Source: Pseudomonas sp. Z8(2022) | GTDB taxonomy: Bacteria > Pseudomonadota > Gammaproteobacteria > Pseudomonadales > Pseudomonadaceae | DNA length: 64,000 nt | Direction of reading: 5' to 3' | Assembly: GCF_025837155.1 (NCBI RefSeq) | Contig: NZ_CP107549.1 | Location: 3,348,001-3,412,000, forward strand | Part shown: piece by piece, positions 18,131 through 27,792 of the stretch | How positions within the stretch are numbered: the stretch's first letter is position 1 | How the letters are laid out: every line of letters starts with the position of its first letter | Position numbers and translations under genes: made by a program | The notes under the pieces: model-generated | The model's input: the letters and a program-made list of their open reading frames with translations, nothing else | What the model was told of the DNA's origin: nothing | The model's database searches: none

Positions 18131-18243
18131 ACGTCACCTTGGGACAGGCCGGGCCTGTCGTTGCTGTGCAGACCGGCGTCCGGCAGGGGCTCTGCCGCCA
18201 CGGGTGGCCTGTTTGGCTAACCCCGTGCACCCATGCTCCTCCT

Positions 18244-18331
18244 GAGCCAGAGTGCCGCCTTCCGACGGCGGCTCGAACCGGGTCATCTCCATCCGGAGAG
18301 GGGCTGCAGCGATGCTGCCCGTTACCCGGTT
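18244..18331 (-). other. Structured 5' leader candidate of the PuuD-like gene
   Basis: On the minus strand AACCGGGT (18331-18324) closes with ACCCGGTT (18283-18276). Inside are hairpins built on GCAGC/GCTGC (18306-18318) and TCTCC/GGAGA (18286-18299). Next comes GCCGCC/GGCGGC (18254-18272). The element ends about 115 nt before the start codon. It matches no riboswitch class I can recognise, but the nested perfect stems suggest a cis-regulatory RNA. Confidence 0.4.
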
Positions 18332-18591
18332 CGGCAACGGAATCTGTAGCCAGTCTGCCCTAGCCGTAAAATATGTCAAACAAATCGCACCGTATTCTTC
18401 GACCTACTAGCTGCTGAACGGCCAAGAAAAGCGTTAAAAGTCGCCTGAAAGGCATATCCGACGAACATCTTCCTGTTTGAAAGTCCAATATTTAAAACAC
18501 CCGCCTTGCAGCTGCTCTGCCCTCCGGAGCGGCGCGCATCGACAAAACCTTATATAATCTGCGGTTTTCTCCACACCGACGAGGCCACCCC
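18332..18591. promoter_or_regulatory. AT-rich divergent promoter region, -10 box of yjdM
   Basis: TATAAT at 18553-18558 is a perfect -10 hexamer about 33 nt before the yjdM start, with no good -35. On the minus strand a TTGACA at 18379-18374 could serve the PuuD-like leader. I see nothing else in 18380-18540. Confidence 0.5.
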
Positions 18592-18933
18592 TTGACCGCC
18601 CTGCCGCCCTGCCCCAAGTGCAACTCCGAATACACCTACGAAGATGGCGATCAGCTGATCTGCCCCGAATGCGCGCACGAATGGAAAGTCGGCGAAAACG
18701 CCGAGGCCAGCGACGATGCGCGTGTGATCAAGGACTCGGTCGGCAACCTGCTGCAGGATGGCGACACCATCACCGTGATCAAGGACCTCAAGGTCAAGGG
18801 CTCGTCCCTGGTGGTCAAGGTCGGCACCAAGGTGAAGAACATCCGCCTGGTGGATGGCGATCACGACATCGATTGCAAGATCGATGGCATCGGCGCGATG
18901 AAGCTCAAGTCCGAGTTCGTGCGTAAAGTCTGA
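18592..18933 (+). CDS. yjdM: YjdM/PhnA zinc-ribbon protein
   Basis: A 113-residue protein of the YjdM family (formerly called PhnA). An N-terminal zinc ribbon ([10 protein letters not shown], then ICPECAHEW) precedes a beta-rich domain with [20 protein letters not shown]. It begins with TTG at 18592, with GAGG seven nt upstream; no ATG fits. The family was once tied to phosphonate use, but its real role is unknown. A perfect TATAAT box shortly upstream implies constitutive expression. Confidence 0.9.
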   Translation: MTALPPCPKCNSEYTYEDGDQLICPECAHEWKVGENAEASDDARVIKDSVGNLLQDGDTITVIKDLKVKGSSLVVKVGTKVKNIRLVDGDHDIDCKIDGIGAMKLKSEFVRKV

Positions 18934-18999
18934 TATCGCGTCCCGCCTCGCCCGAAACTGGCTAACCTCTATAACAGGTCGGTCACGAGGTATCCCGCC

Positions 19000-19722
19000 A
19001 TGCGCTATCTGTTGCTCGCCTTGCTGGCTCTGGCCAATTCGCTGGCAGCGCAGCCCTGGCGGGTTGTGGGTGACGAACAGTTCGCCCCCTACAGCTTCGT
19101 CACCGCCGAAGACGATACGCCGCGTGGACTCGATGTAGAGCTGGTCGACGCGGTGCTGCGCGAGGCGCAGGTTCCCTACGAAATTCGCCTGTATCCCTGG
19201 GAGCGGGTCAAGCGCATGCTCGACCGGGGCGAAGTGCAGATGGCTTTCCAGTTCGCCGGCACCCCGCAGCGTCAGGAGCAGTACGAGCTGGTCGGCCCGC
19301 TGCGCGTTGGCGCAACCGTGTTCATGACCACCGCCAAGACAGCTATAAAGGATTGGAAGACGCTGGATGACCTTTCGCCGTACGTGATCGGCCAGGTGCG
19401 CGGTTATGCCTATGAAGAGAATTTCGACGGCGCCGACCTGTCCCGCGACAGCAGCGCGCAGAACCCACGGCAACTGGTGTCGATGCTGCTGGCCGGGCGC
19501 ATCGACATCATCGTCGGCGACCAGGCCCAGCTGCTGTATTTCATTCGCGAACAGCGTGCGCTGGATCAGGTACGCGTGCTTCCCCGTCCGCTGATCAAGA
19601 TGCCGCGTTTCGTAGCCTTCAGCAAAGGCGATATCGAGCGCGCCCGGACATTTTCCGAAGCCCTGGTGCGTCTGCGCGGTAACGGCAAGCTGGATGCAAT
19701 CCAGCACCGCTGGCAGCAGTGA
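19000..19722 (+). CDS. Periplasmic solute-binding protein, family 3-like
   Basis: A 240-residue exported protein. A signal peptide of about 17 residues ends at SLAA. The mature start WRVVGDEQFAPYSF and GLDVELVDAVLREA match amino-acid-type (SBP_bac_3) binding proteins, with the hinge and second lobe around AGRIDIIVGD. No ABC permease genes are adjacent, which is common for Pseudomonas orphans of this type. The ligand is unknown. It is convergent with the lipoprotein gene, 4 nt apart at the stops. Confidence 0.85.
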   Translation: MRYLLLALLALANSLAAQPWRVVGDEQFAPYSFVTAEDDTPRGLDVELVDAVLREAQVPYEIRLYPWERVKRMLDRGEVQMAFQFAGTPQRQEQYELVGPLRVGATVFMTTAKTAIKDWKTLDDLSPYVIGQVRGYAYEENFDGADLSRDSSAQNPRQLVSMLLAGRIDIIVGDQAQLLYFIREQRALDQVRVLPRPLIKMPRFVAFSKGDIERARTFSEALVRLRGNGKLDAIQHRWQQ

Positions 19723-19726
19723 CGCG

Positions 19727-20446
19727 TCACTGCACCGGCAGGAAGTTCAACAGGAAAAGACTCTGCGCGTAGTTGGCGCCCATGCGCCGGTAACGCTCCT
19801 CCAGCACATGAGTGAGCAGATCGAGGCGCGCCACCATCTTGCCGAACTCCACGGCATAGCTGAGGTTGTTGCCCTGCTCGGAGAATTCGTTGGACAGCAG
19901 CAGCGGCTGCCCTGAGGCATCGCGCCGTTGCGAGAGCATCCAGCCGGCTTTCTCCAGGTTGCGCGCAGCGTTGTGGATGAACTGCGCATTGAAGCTGTCG
20001 GTCAGGTAGAACTCGGTGCGACCGCCATGCGCGGTGACCAGCATGCTGCCGATGGCATAGGTGAAGGCCGCCACGCGGTCGCCCTGAAAGGCCGGGCTCA
20101 GGGAGTAATCCAGTGCCTCGATATCGCGCCGACCACCCAGCGTCGGCCAGTCCTGATTGTGTTCGATGGCGTACTGGATGGCGCGCTCGGCAGCTGCGGC
20201 GTCGGGCAGGGAGTTCTTGCGCCATTCGCGCGGGTTGCGCTGGTACAGCTTGTTCATCAGCCGATACAGGCTGTTGAGATTGTTGCGCATGGCCAGGGTC
20301 GCCATACGGTCGACATCGGTCTGCAGCACTTCGGAGGGTTTGAGCGGGCTGCGGGTGTGGATGATCGAGTCATTGTCCAGACGGCCAGAGCAGCCACTCA
20401 GCAACAGGAACGCAGCAAGCCCCGGCAGCAATAACCGTCGCCACAT
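19727..20446 (-). CDS. Conserved lipoprotein of unknown function
   Basis: I do not recognise a named family. The 239-residue product starts WRRLLLPGLAAFLLLSGC after the initiator, a clear lipobox with the cysteine near residue 20. The rest is helical and soluble, with ERAIQYAIEHNQDWP, a central GSMLVTAHGGRTEFYLTDSF and EERYRRMGANYAQSLFLLNF. I chose ATG 20446 for a normal short n-region. An in-frame ATG at 20500 with GGAA upstream would add 18 residues. Confidence 0.75.
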   Translation of the reverse strand: MWRRLLLPGLAAFLLLSGCSGRLDNDSIIHTRSPLKPSEVLQTDVDRMATLAMRNNLNSLYRLMNKLYQRNPREWRKNSLPDAAAAERAIQYAIEHNQDWPTLGGRRDIEALDYSLSPAFQGDRVAAFTYAIGSMLVTAHGGRTEFYLTDSFNAQFIHNAARNLEKAGWMLSQRRDASGQPLLLSNEFSEQGNNLSYAVEFGKMVARLDLLTHVLEERYRRMGANYAQSLFLLNFLPVQ

Positions 20447-20641
20447 CAGCGCGTCGTTGAATGCCCTGCCCTGTACGGCAGACGCTGGCCTCGCCCCCAT
20501 AAGGAAGTTCCCTGGCTGGCGCGCGCCGGAGTGACGCGCGCAACACTCAGAACCTCAGTAAAGCGCAAAAATTCCATGCTGGCCGTGCACTGGCGCATAA
20601 ACCATGCCGCAAATGCCCGGCACGGCAGGGAACGCGCCTGC

Positions 20642-21973
20642 TCAGGCCGGGCTGACAGCCCATTGCTCCAGCCGCGTCACGCTCTCGCGGTAGGGCTTGA
20701 GGCTCTTGCCCAGCAGGATGATGGACATCAGCACCGCCAGGGTGGTGACGATCAGCAGTGAATAGCGCAGGGCCGCGTCATCGGCGAAGACGAAGTCGGT
20801 GACCAGGGCCACGGCAGTCGGACCAATCCCCAGGCCGAACAGGGTGATGACGAACAGGTAGATGGCCGAAGCCTGACCGCGCATAGAGTTGGGCATGATT
20901 TCCTGGATCGCCGCCGGCGCCACGCCGAACGGCATGCTCAGGCAGAACACCGTGGGCGCCAGGAGCAGGCTGGCCCAGAAAGCGGTGTCCATCAGCGGGA
21001 ACAGCGTCACCATCGGCAAGGCACCGAGCGCCGAATAAAGGCCCACGCGCATGTTGGCATCGCTGCGCCCGCGCTTGGCCATCCAGTCCGCCAGGCGACC
21101 ACCGAAGACGATGCCCAGGCAACCGAACACCGCAACGATGCTGCCATAGACGATCCCGACCTGGCCGGCGTCCCAACCGTAGGTGCGGATGTAGAAGGAA
21201 GGAACCCAGGCCGCACTGCCGTAACCGGCGAAGGCCAGACCGGCGAAGCCGAAGTTGTGCAGCAGCACGGTGCGCCGGTTGGCGCGGATATAGCGGCCCA
21301 CCTCGCTGAGCGGCACAGCGACGCCCGCACCGGCGCCACGCCGGACCGGTTCCTTGACAGCCAGCATCAGCAGGGTGAACAGCACGCCGGCGCCGCCGAG
21401 GATCAGGAAGATCAACTGCCAGGGGCGTACCTCGCCCAGCACCGGCAGGACTACGTCGCCCTGCGCCGAGGCGAACTGAATGACCAGACCGCCCACCAGA
21501 AAGGCCAGGCCCGAGCCCAGATAAACCCCCATCGAATAGACGCTGATCGCCGTGGCCCGGCGCTCGGCGGGAAAGCTGTCGGCGATCAGCGAATAGGCGG
21601 CCGGCGACAACGCCGCCTCGCCCACGCCCACGCCGATGCGGCAGAGCAGGAACTGCCAGTACATCTTGGCCATGCCGCAGGCTGCCGTGGCAGCACTCCA
21701 GAACAGGACGCCAACGGCTATCAGACCGCGCCGGCTACGGGTATCGGCCACACGGCCCAGCGGAATGCCGCACACGGTATAGAACAGCGCGAAGGACAGC
21801 CCCATCAGCAGGCTCATCTGCGTATCGCTGATCAGCAGGTCACGGCGGATGGGCTCGACCAGCAGGTTGAGGATCTGCCGATCGACGAAGGACAGGACGT
21901 ACGCCACCATCAGGATGGCAACAGTGACCCAGGCTCGGACACTGGAGGGATAGCCGTTATTGTTGTTATGCAC
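20642..21973 (-). CDS. MFS transporter, spinster-like
   Basis: A 443-residue inner-membrane protein with 12 predicted segments. The start VAYVLSFVDRQILNLL and the loop GRVADTRSRRGLIAVG fit the spinster-like/ACS-type MFS group, whose members move organic anions or hydrophobic compounds. The substrate is unknown. I begin at GTG 21973 because GAGGAGA lies six nt upstream; the longer GTG at 21991 has no site. It stands alone, downstream of hemH on the same strand and separated from it by a hairpin. Confidence 0.85.
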   Translation of the reverse strand: MHNNNNGYPSSVRAWVTVAILMVAYVLSFVDRQILNLLVEPIRRDLLISDTQMSLLMGLSFALFYTVCGIPLGRVADTRSRRGLIAVGVLFWSAATAACGMAKMYWQFLLCRIGVGVGEAALSPAAYSLIADSFPAERRATAISVYSMGVYLGSGLAFLVGGLVIQFASAQGDVVLPVLGEVRPWQLIFLILGGAGVLFTLLMLAVKEPVRRGAGAGVAVPLSEVGRYIRANRRTVLLHNFGFAGLAFAGYGSAAWVPSFYIRTYGWDAGQVGIVYGSIVAVFGCLGIVFGGRLADWMAKRGRSDANMRVGLYSALGALPMVTLFPLMDTAFWASLLLAPTVFCLSMPFGVAPAAIQEIMPNSMRGQASAIYLFVITLFGLGIGPTAVALVTDFVFADDAALRYSLLIVTTLAVLMSIILLGKSLKPYRESVTRLEQWAVSPA

Positions 21974-22097
21974 GGACGCTCTCCTCGGCACCGCAGAACG
22001 CGATGCGCGGCGGTTGAAAGTGGCGTCAGCTTAGGACGATATAAACGGCAGTGAGTATCGCTCGAAGGTGTTATCAGGTCGGCGAATGCTTCATACC

Positions 22098-22124
22098 CGC
22101 CGAGGCGAATGGCTCGCCTCGGCG
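22098..22124 (-). terminator. Hairpin downstream of hemH
   Basis: An 11-bp perfect stem, CGCCGAGGCGA (22098-22108) with TCGCCTCGGCG (22114-22124), and a 5-nt loop lie 14 nt past the hemH stop. No T-tract is present. Confidence 0.55.
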
Positions 22125-22138
22125 ATATGCGACACGGC

Positions 22139-23161
22139 TTAAAGTGACTGGGGCGCGCGCTCGCACAGACTGTTCAAAGCAGCTGCCCACTGTGGATGAT
22201 CGTTCAGACAAGGCACCAGCTGCAGGCTCTCGCCGCCGGCTTCGACGAACTGTTCGCGGCCACGGTCGCCGATCTCTTCCAGGGTCTCGATGCAGTCGGC
22301 GACGAAGGCCGGACACATCACCAGCAGCTTCTTCACCCCCTGCGCAGCCAGCTCGTCGAGACGCGCCTCGGTATAGGGCTCGATCCACTTGGCACGGCCC
22401 AGGCGCGACTGGAAGCTTACCGACCACTGTTCCGGGCGCAGGCCGATGCGCTCGGCGAACAGCTCGGCAGTGCGCAGGCATTGCGCGCGGTAACAGTTGG
22501 CGAGCACCTCGGGCGACGCGCTGCGGCAGCAGTCGTCGCCTTTCAGGCAATGGCCACTGCTGTCGAGCTTGTGCAGGTGCCGCTCCGGCAGGCCGTGGAA
22601 GCTCAGCAGCAGGTGGTCGAAATCCTGTTCCAGATAGGGTCTGGCACTGGCCGCCAGGGCATCGAGGTACTCCGGCTGGTCGTAGAACGGCGGCAGCGTG
22701 GACAGATGCAGGTCCAGCCCACGCTCACGTATCACCCGCTTGACCTCTTCGATCACCGTCGTGGTGGTGCTGTCGGCGAACTGCGGATACAGCGGTGCCA
22801 GCGTCACCTGACGAATGCCCTGCGCGGCCATGCGCTGCAGGGTCGACTCGATGGACGGCTCACCATAGCGCATGGCCAGCTCCACCGGGCCATGGCTCCA
22901 GTGCGTTTTCATCGCTTCCTGCAGACGGCGGCTGAGCACCACCAGCGGTGAACCTTCATCCCACCAGATCGAGGCATAGGCATGCGCCGACGCCGCCGGA
23001 CGCTTGATCAGGATCAGCGACACCAGCAGGCGCCGCAGGGGCCAGGGCAGATCGACCACATAGGGATCCATCAGGAACTGATTTAGATAACAGCGGACAT
23101 CGGCTACTTCGGTGGACGCGGGCGAACCCAGGTTAACCAGCAACAATGCGTGATCGGTCAT
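22139..23161 (-). CDS. hemH: Ferrochelatase
   Basis: The enzyme inserts ferrous iron into protoporphyrin IX, the last step of protoheme synthesis, at the inner face of the membrane. Its 340 residues are the usual length. Visible signatures are the start LLLVNLGSP, the [12 protein letters not shown] region, [12 protein letters not shown] with the metal-binding histidine, and [12 protein letters not shown] with the catalytic glutamate. It follows the YfcH-like gene by 12 nt and is probably co-transcribed with it. A second heme gene, hemA, lies about 20 kb away in the same window. Confidence 0.97.
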   Translation of the reverse strand: MTDHALLLVNLGSPASTEVADVRCYLNQFLMDPYVVDLPWPLRRLLVSLILIKRPAASAHAYASIWWDEGSPLVVLSRRLQEAMKTHWSHGPVELAMRYGEPSIESTLQRMAAQGIRQVTLAPLYPQFADSTTTTVIEEVKRVIRERGLDLHLSTLPPFYDQPEYLDALAASARPYLEQDFDHLLLSFHGLPERHLHKLDSSGHCLKGDDCCRSASPEVLANCYRAQCLRTAELFAERIGLRPEQWSVSFQSRLGRAKWIEPYTEARLDELAAQGVKKLLVMCPAFVADCIETLEEIGDRGREQFVEAGGESLQLVPCLNDHPQWAAALNSLCERAPQSL

Positions 23162-23173
23162 GCGAAATCCTAG

Positions 23174-24076
23174 TCAGTGATGGCTCAGCAGATCGACCAG
23201 AGCCACATCCAGATGGGTGAAACGAAAACTGAAGCCCGCCTCCAGCAGGCGCGTCGGCGCGGCACGCTGACCGCCCAGCAGCAACTCTGACATTTCACCG
23301 AGCACGGCACGCAGGACGAAGGCCGGTGCCGGCAACAGGGTCGGGCGACTCAGCGCCTGCCCAAGCGCCTTGCTGAACTCGGCATTGCGCACCGCTATCG
23401 GCGCGCAGGCATTATACGGACCGCTGGCATCGCCTTGCTGCAAGAGAAAATCCATCAGGCCGATTTGATCGGCGATATGAATCCACGGCATCCACTGCCG
23501 GCCATCGCCGAGGCGCCCGCCCAGGCCGAGCCTGAACGGCGGCAACAGGCGCTTGAGCATGCCGCCATCGGGGCTCAGCACCAGGCCGGTGCGGATCAGC
23601 ACCACACGAATCCCCAGCTCCTCGGCGCGCAGAGCGGTTTCTTCCCAGGCACCACAGAGCTGGGCGGCGAAATCGTCGGTCACCGGTGACATGCCTTCGC
23701 TCAGCTCACGTTCACCGCCGTTGCCGTACCAGCCCACTGCCGACCCCGACAGTAGCACGGCCGGGCGCTGCGCTCTCCCCTGCAACCAGCTCAGCAGTTG
23801 TTCGCTCAAACCGATACGACTGGACCACAGCAGCGCCTTGCGTTTGCGGCTCCAGGGCTTGTCGGCAATCGGCGCACCGGCCAGGTTGACTACGGCATCC
23901 ACAGGCTCCTCATCCAGCTCTTCGAGCCGGGCGATACCTCGGACGTCAGCGCCGCAGAGGCGCGCGACCTTGCCTGGTTCACGACTCCAGACGGTCAGGC
24001 GATGGCCCTGCTCGGCCCAGTGCGCGCAAAGCGCCCGACCGATCAGACCGGTACCGCCGGTCAGCAGGATATGCAT
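23174..24076 (-). CDS. TIGR01777 family epimerase (YfcH-like)
   Basis: A 300-residue extended SDR-type protein. It starts HILLTGGTGLIGRALC (NAD-binding loop). VNLAGAPIADKPW and LLSGSAVGWYGNGGE are hallmark segments of the TIGR01777/YfcH family, ending in a DUF1731-like C-terminus (VLRAVLGEMSELLLGGQR). The biochemical role is unknown. ATG 24076 has GAGGA upstream; the earlier in-frame start at 24178 reads through a region next to the MITE-like repeat. It leads an operon with hemH and is divergent from renalase. Confidence 0.9.
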   Translation of the reverse strand: MHILLTGGTGLIGRALCAHWAEQGHRLTVWSREPGKVARLCGADVRGIARLEELDEEPVDAVVNLAGAPIADKPWSRKRKALLWSSRIGLSEQLLSWLQGRAQRPAVLLSGSAVGWYGNGGERELSEGMSPVTDDFAAQLCGAWEETALRAEELGIRVVLIRTGLVLSPDGGMLKRLLPPFRLGLGGRLGDGRQWMPWIHIADQIGLMDFLLQQGDASGPYNACAPIAVRNAEFSKALGQALSRPTLLPAPAFVLRAVLGEMSELLLGGQRAAPTRLLEAGFSFRFTHLDVALVDLLSHH

Positions 24077-24180
24077 GGTTCGTCCTCGCATGGTGGTGGA
24101 AGAAACTTCGCCTTTAGTCTGGTTCATGGCGCGCATACCTGTCGCGTTTGTCCTAAACCTAAAACAAGGGAGCGCCACTC

Positions 24181-24394
24181 AGAACCTGTTCAAAGCCTCG
24201 CGAGCTAGAGCGATGCAAGGCGCAACGACCAGCGGGAGTAACAGCCAAAGGCTGGCCCGAAGGGCGAGCACCACCGAGTCAAACAGGCGAGGATCGGTCG
24301 GAGTCGCGCTCGACTTTACGAGTTGCAAATGAGCAGTCCGAGCCTGTTTTTAACGCAGCAAAGCCGACGCACAAATAGGCTTTGAGCAGGTTCG
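24181..24394 (+). repeat. MITE-like dispersed repeat, copy 2 (214 bp)
   Basis: The terminal inverted repeats AGAACCTGTTCAAAGCCT (24181-24198) and AGGCTTTGAGCAGGTTC (from 24377) match at 16 of 17 compared positions. The interior shares GCGAGCTAGAGC, ATGCAAGGC and CCTGTTTTTAACGCAGC with copy 1 at 8140-8279, in opposite orientation, and is about 70 bp longer. It carries no gene and sits between the divergent YfcH-like and renalase genes, just before a LitR-type operator. Confidence 0.75.
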
Positions 24395-24406
24395 ACCGGA
24401 ATCAGC

Positions 24407-25707
<1,301 letters not shown>

Positions 25708-25786
25708 CTCCTCCCCTCCTCCTGATCCCGACGGCGCCGTTTTGCGGCGTCGCGTACCCGCCCTAGAAAAAAAACAATACAAAAGC

Positions 25787-25861
25787 TGTACAAAATAATT
25801 TGACTTGTACAATCTCATATCTATGATAGACGCAAGTTGTACATAACCAAGTATATGTACA
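25787..25861. promoter_or_regulatory. LitR/PplR-type operator cluster before rudS-merR-phrB
   Basis: Four TGTACA hexamers occur in this AT-rich promoter at 25787, 25806, 25838 and 25856. The last two are 12 bp apart (25838-25861), an exact fit to T(G/A)TACA-N12-TGTA(C/T)A; the first two have a 13-bp gap. The rudS start is 19 nt downstream, so binding there would repress. The regulator gene lies in this same operon, implying autoregulation. Confidence 0.75.
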
Positions 25862-25880
25862 GGATTTTCGAGATCAGGTC

Positions 25881-26831
25881 ATGCAAGCAAAGAAAGCCAA
25901 GCTGGGTATCAGCGCCTGCCTGTTGGGCGCCGAAGTGCGCTACAACGGCGGCCACAAGCTGTCACGCCTGTGCAGCCGCAGCCTGAGCGAACACCTCGAC
26001 TTCGTCCCGGTCTGCCCGGAAATCGGCATCGGCATGCCGATTCCGCGCGAGCCGATTCGCCTGATCGGCGATCCACAGGCTCCGCGTGCGGTGGGCACCG
26101 TCGACCGCTCGCGCGACGTGACCGATGCGCTGGCAGCCTACGGCGAGCGCATGGCCAGAGAACTGCAGGGCATCAGCGGTTACATCTTCATGCAGCAATC
26201 GCCCTCCTGCGGGCTGGAGCGGGTCAAGGTCTATCAGGAGGGCGGTCACCCGAGCGAGCCAGGTCGCGGCATCTTCGCCGCTGCCTTCTGCGCGCGGCAT
26301 CCGGATCTGCCGGTTGAGGAAGACGGCCGCCTCAACGACCCGGTGCTGCGCGAGAACTTCATCACCCGTGTCTATGTCCACGCCGAATGGCAACGCCTGC
26401 TGCAACAGGGACTGACCCGTCGTGCGCTGATCGCCTTCCACTCGCGCTACAAGTACCTGCTGATGGCCACCGATCCGGTGCGCTACAAGTCGCTCGGGCG
26501 CCTGCTCGGCGAACTGAAGCAGCACGACCTCGGTGAACTGGCACCGCGTTACTTCAGCGAGCTGATGAACGCCCTGAAGAAATGCGCCACGCGCGGTACC
26601 CACAGCAATGTGCTGCAGCATCTGAGCGGCTACCTCAAGCGCGCCCTGAGCACTGACGAGAAGCAGGAGATGCTGCAGCTGATCGGCCAGTACCGCGCAG
26701 GCATCGTGCCGCTGGTGGTACCGCTGACGCTGCTCAAGCACCACTTCCGCCGTCACCCGGACAACTACATCGCCGGGCAGGCCTACCTGCAACCGCACCC
26801 CGAACCGCTTGCCCTGCGCAACGCAGTGTGA
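25881..26831 (+). CDS. rudS: TudS-DUF1722 fusion, tRNA 4-thiouridine desulfidase (RudS-like)
   Basis: A 316-residue two-domain protein. Residues 8-150 form the DUF523/TudS domain, with the three cysteines expected to hold a [4Fe-4S] cluster: Cys13 (ISACLLG), Cys45 (VCPE) and Cys110 (QQSPSCG). Residues 160-305 are DUF1722 (FHSRYKYLLMATDP, LLKHHFRRHP). I recall this fusion as RudS, which converts 4-thiouridine at tRNA position 8 back to uridine. s4U8 is the bacterial near-UV sensor, so placement with photolyase under a light-type operator is coherent. Activity here is inferred from family and context. Confidence 0.82.
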   Translation: MQAKKAKLGISACLLGAEVRYNGGHKLSRLCSRSLSEHLDFVPVCPEIGIGMPIPREPIRLIGDPQAPRAVGTVDRSRDVTDALAAYGERMARELQGISGYIFMQQSPSCGLERVKVYQEGGHPSEPGRGIFAAAFCARHPDLPVEEDGRLNDPVLRENFITRVYVHAEWQRLLQQGLTRRALIAFHSRYKYLLMATDPVRYKSLGRLLGELKQHDLGELAPRYFSELMNALKKCATRGTHSNVLQHLSGYLKRALSTDEKQEMLQLIGQYRAGIVPLVVPLTLLKHHFRRHPDNYIAGQAYLQPHPEPLALRNAV

Positions 26832-26835
26832 CGCC

Positions 26836-27792
26836 ATGACCTGCGAAATCACCGCCGGCGAAGACGCCAGCCACGACTACCGTCAGGCGCTCGACGAGGG
26901 CTACCTGCCGATCCGCGAGGTGGCGCGCAGTACCGGCATCAACCCCGTGACCCTGAGAGCCTGGGAGCGCCGCTACGGCCTGATCGTGCCGTACCGCACA
27001 CCCAAGGGGCACCGCCTCTATTCCCCGGCCAACCTCGAGCGAATCAACGCCATCCTTGCCTGGCTCGCTCGCGGCGTCGCCGTCGGCCAGGTCAGGACGC
27101 TGCTCGATCATGGCCAGGAGCCCCAGGCTACCAGCAGCGATAACTGGGTGTGTCAGCGCAACGAGATGCTCGGCTGCATCGTCCAGCTCAACGAACGCCG
27201 TCTGGATGACCGTTTCAACGCGGTGCTGGCTCTCTACCCGGTCAGCACCCTGGCCGAGCAACTGTTCTGGCCACTGCTCGGCGACCTGCGCCAACGCTGG
27301 CAGGGCCAGTTCGGTGCCCGCGCCGAGCAGGTGTTCTTCCTCTCCTGGCTGCGCAGCAAGCTGGCCACGCGCATCTACCACTGCAATCGCCAGCTCGGTG
27401 GCGCGCCGCTGCTGCTGATCAATCTGGGGAATGCGCCGATGGAACCGGGCCTGTGGCTATGCGCCTGGCTGGCCAGCGCCAGCGATTGCCCGGTGGAAGT
27501 CTTCGACTGGCCGTTGCCGCCCAATGAACTGCTCACGACCTTGCAGCACATCGAGCCGCGTGCCGTGCTGCTCTACGCCGAGGACGCACTGGACGGCACC
27601 CTGGTGCGCCGCCAGTTGCCCCGCCTGGCCGAACAATGCCCGGTGCCGCTGCTGATCGCCGGCCCCGCTGCACGTATTCACCGCGACTCCCTTGCCAGCC
27701 TGGAGTCCGCCAACGATCCACTCACCGCGCACGCCTGGCTGCTGCGTCACGGCCTGCTCGGTGTTCAAGAGGTAACCCCATGCGGCAACTGA
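26836..27792 (+). CDS. MerR-family light-response regulator (LitR/PplR type)
   Basis: A 318-residue regulator starting four nt after rudS. The MerR helix-turn-helix is IREVARSTGINPVTLRAWERRYGLI with the wing TPKGHRLYSPANLERI (about residues 23-65). The C-terminal half has the helical bundle and Rossmann-like shape of B12-binding LitR/CarH proteins. I do not find the DxHxxG or E-H cobalamin motifs; the corresponding stretch reads LLLINLGNAPMEPG. This agrees with the Pseudomonas PplR class, which does not use B12. Operator-like TGTACA pairs lie before rudS and renalase. It overlaps phrB by 13 nt. Confidence 0.88.
   Translation: MTCEITAGEDASHDYRQALDEGYLPIREVARSTGINPVTLRAWERRYGLIVPYRTPKGHRLYSPANLERINAILAWLARGVAVGQVRTLLDHGQEPQATSSDNWVCQRNEMLGCIVQLNERRLDDRFNAVLALYPVSTLAEQLFWPLLGDLRQRWQGQFGARAEQVFFLSWLRSKLATRIYHCNRQLGGAPLLLINLGNAPMEPGLWLCAWLASASDCPVEVFDWPLPPNELLTTLQHIEPRAVLLYAEDALDGTLVRRQLPRLAEQCPVPLLIAGPAARIHRDSLASLESANDPLTAHAWLLRHGLLGVQEVTPCGN

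Noticed and set aside
25787..25811. First TGTACA pair as a full LitR operator
   Set aside because: Spacer is 13, not 12; kept only as part of the cluster, with the exact site at 25838-25861.
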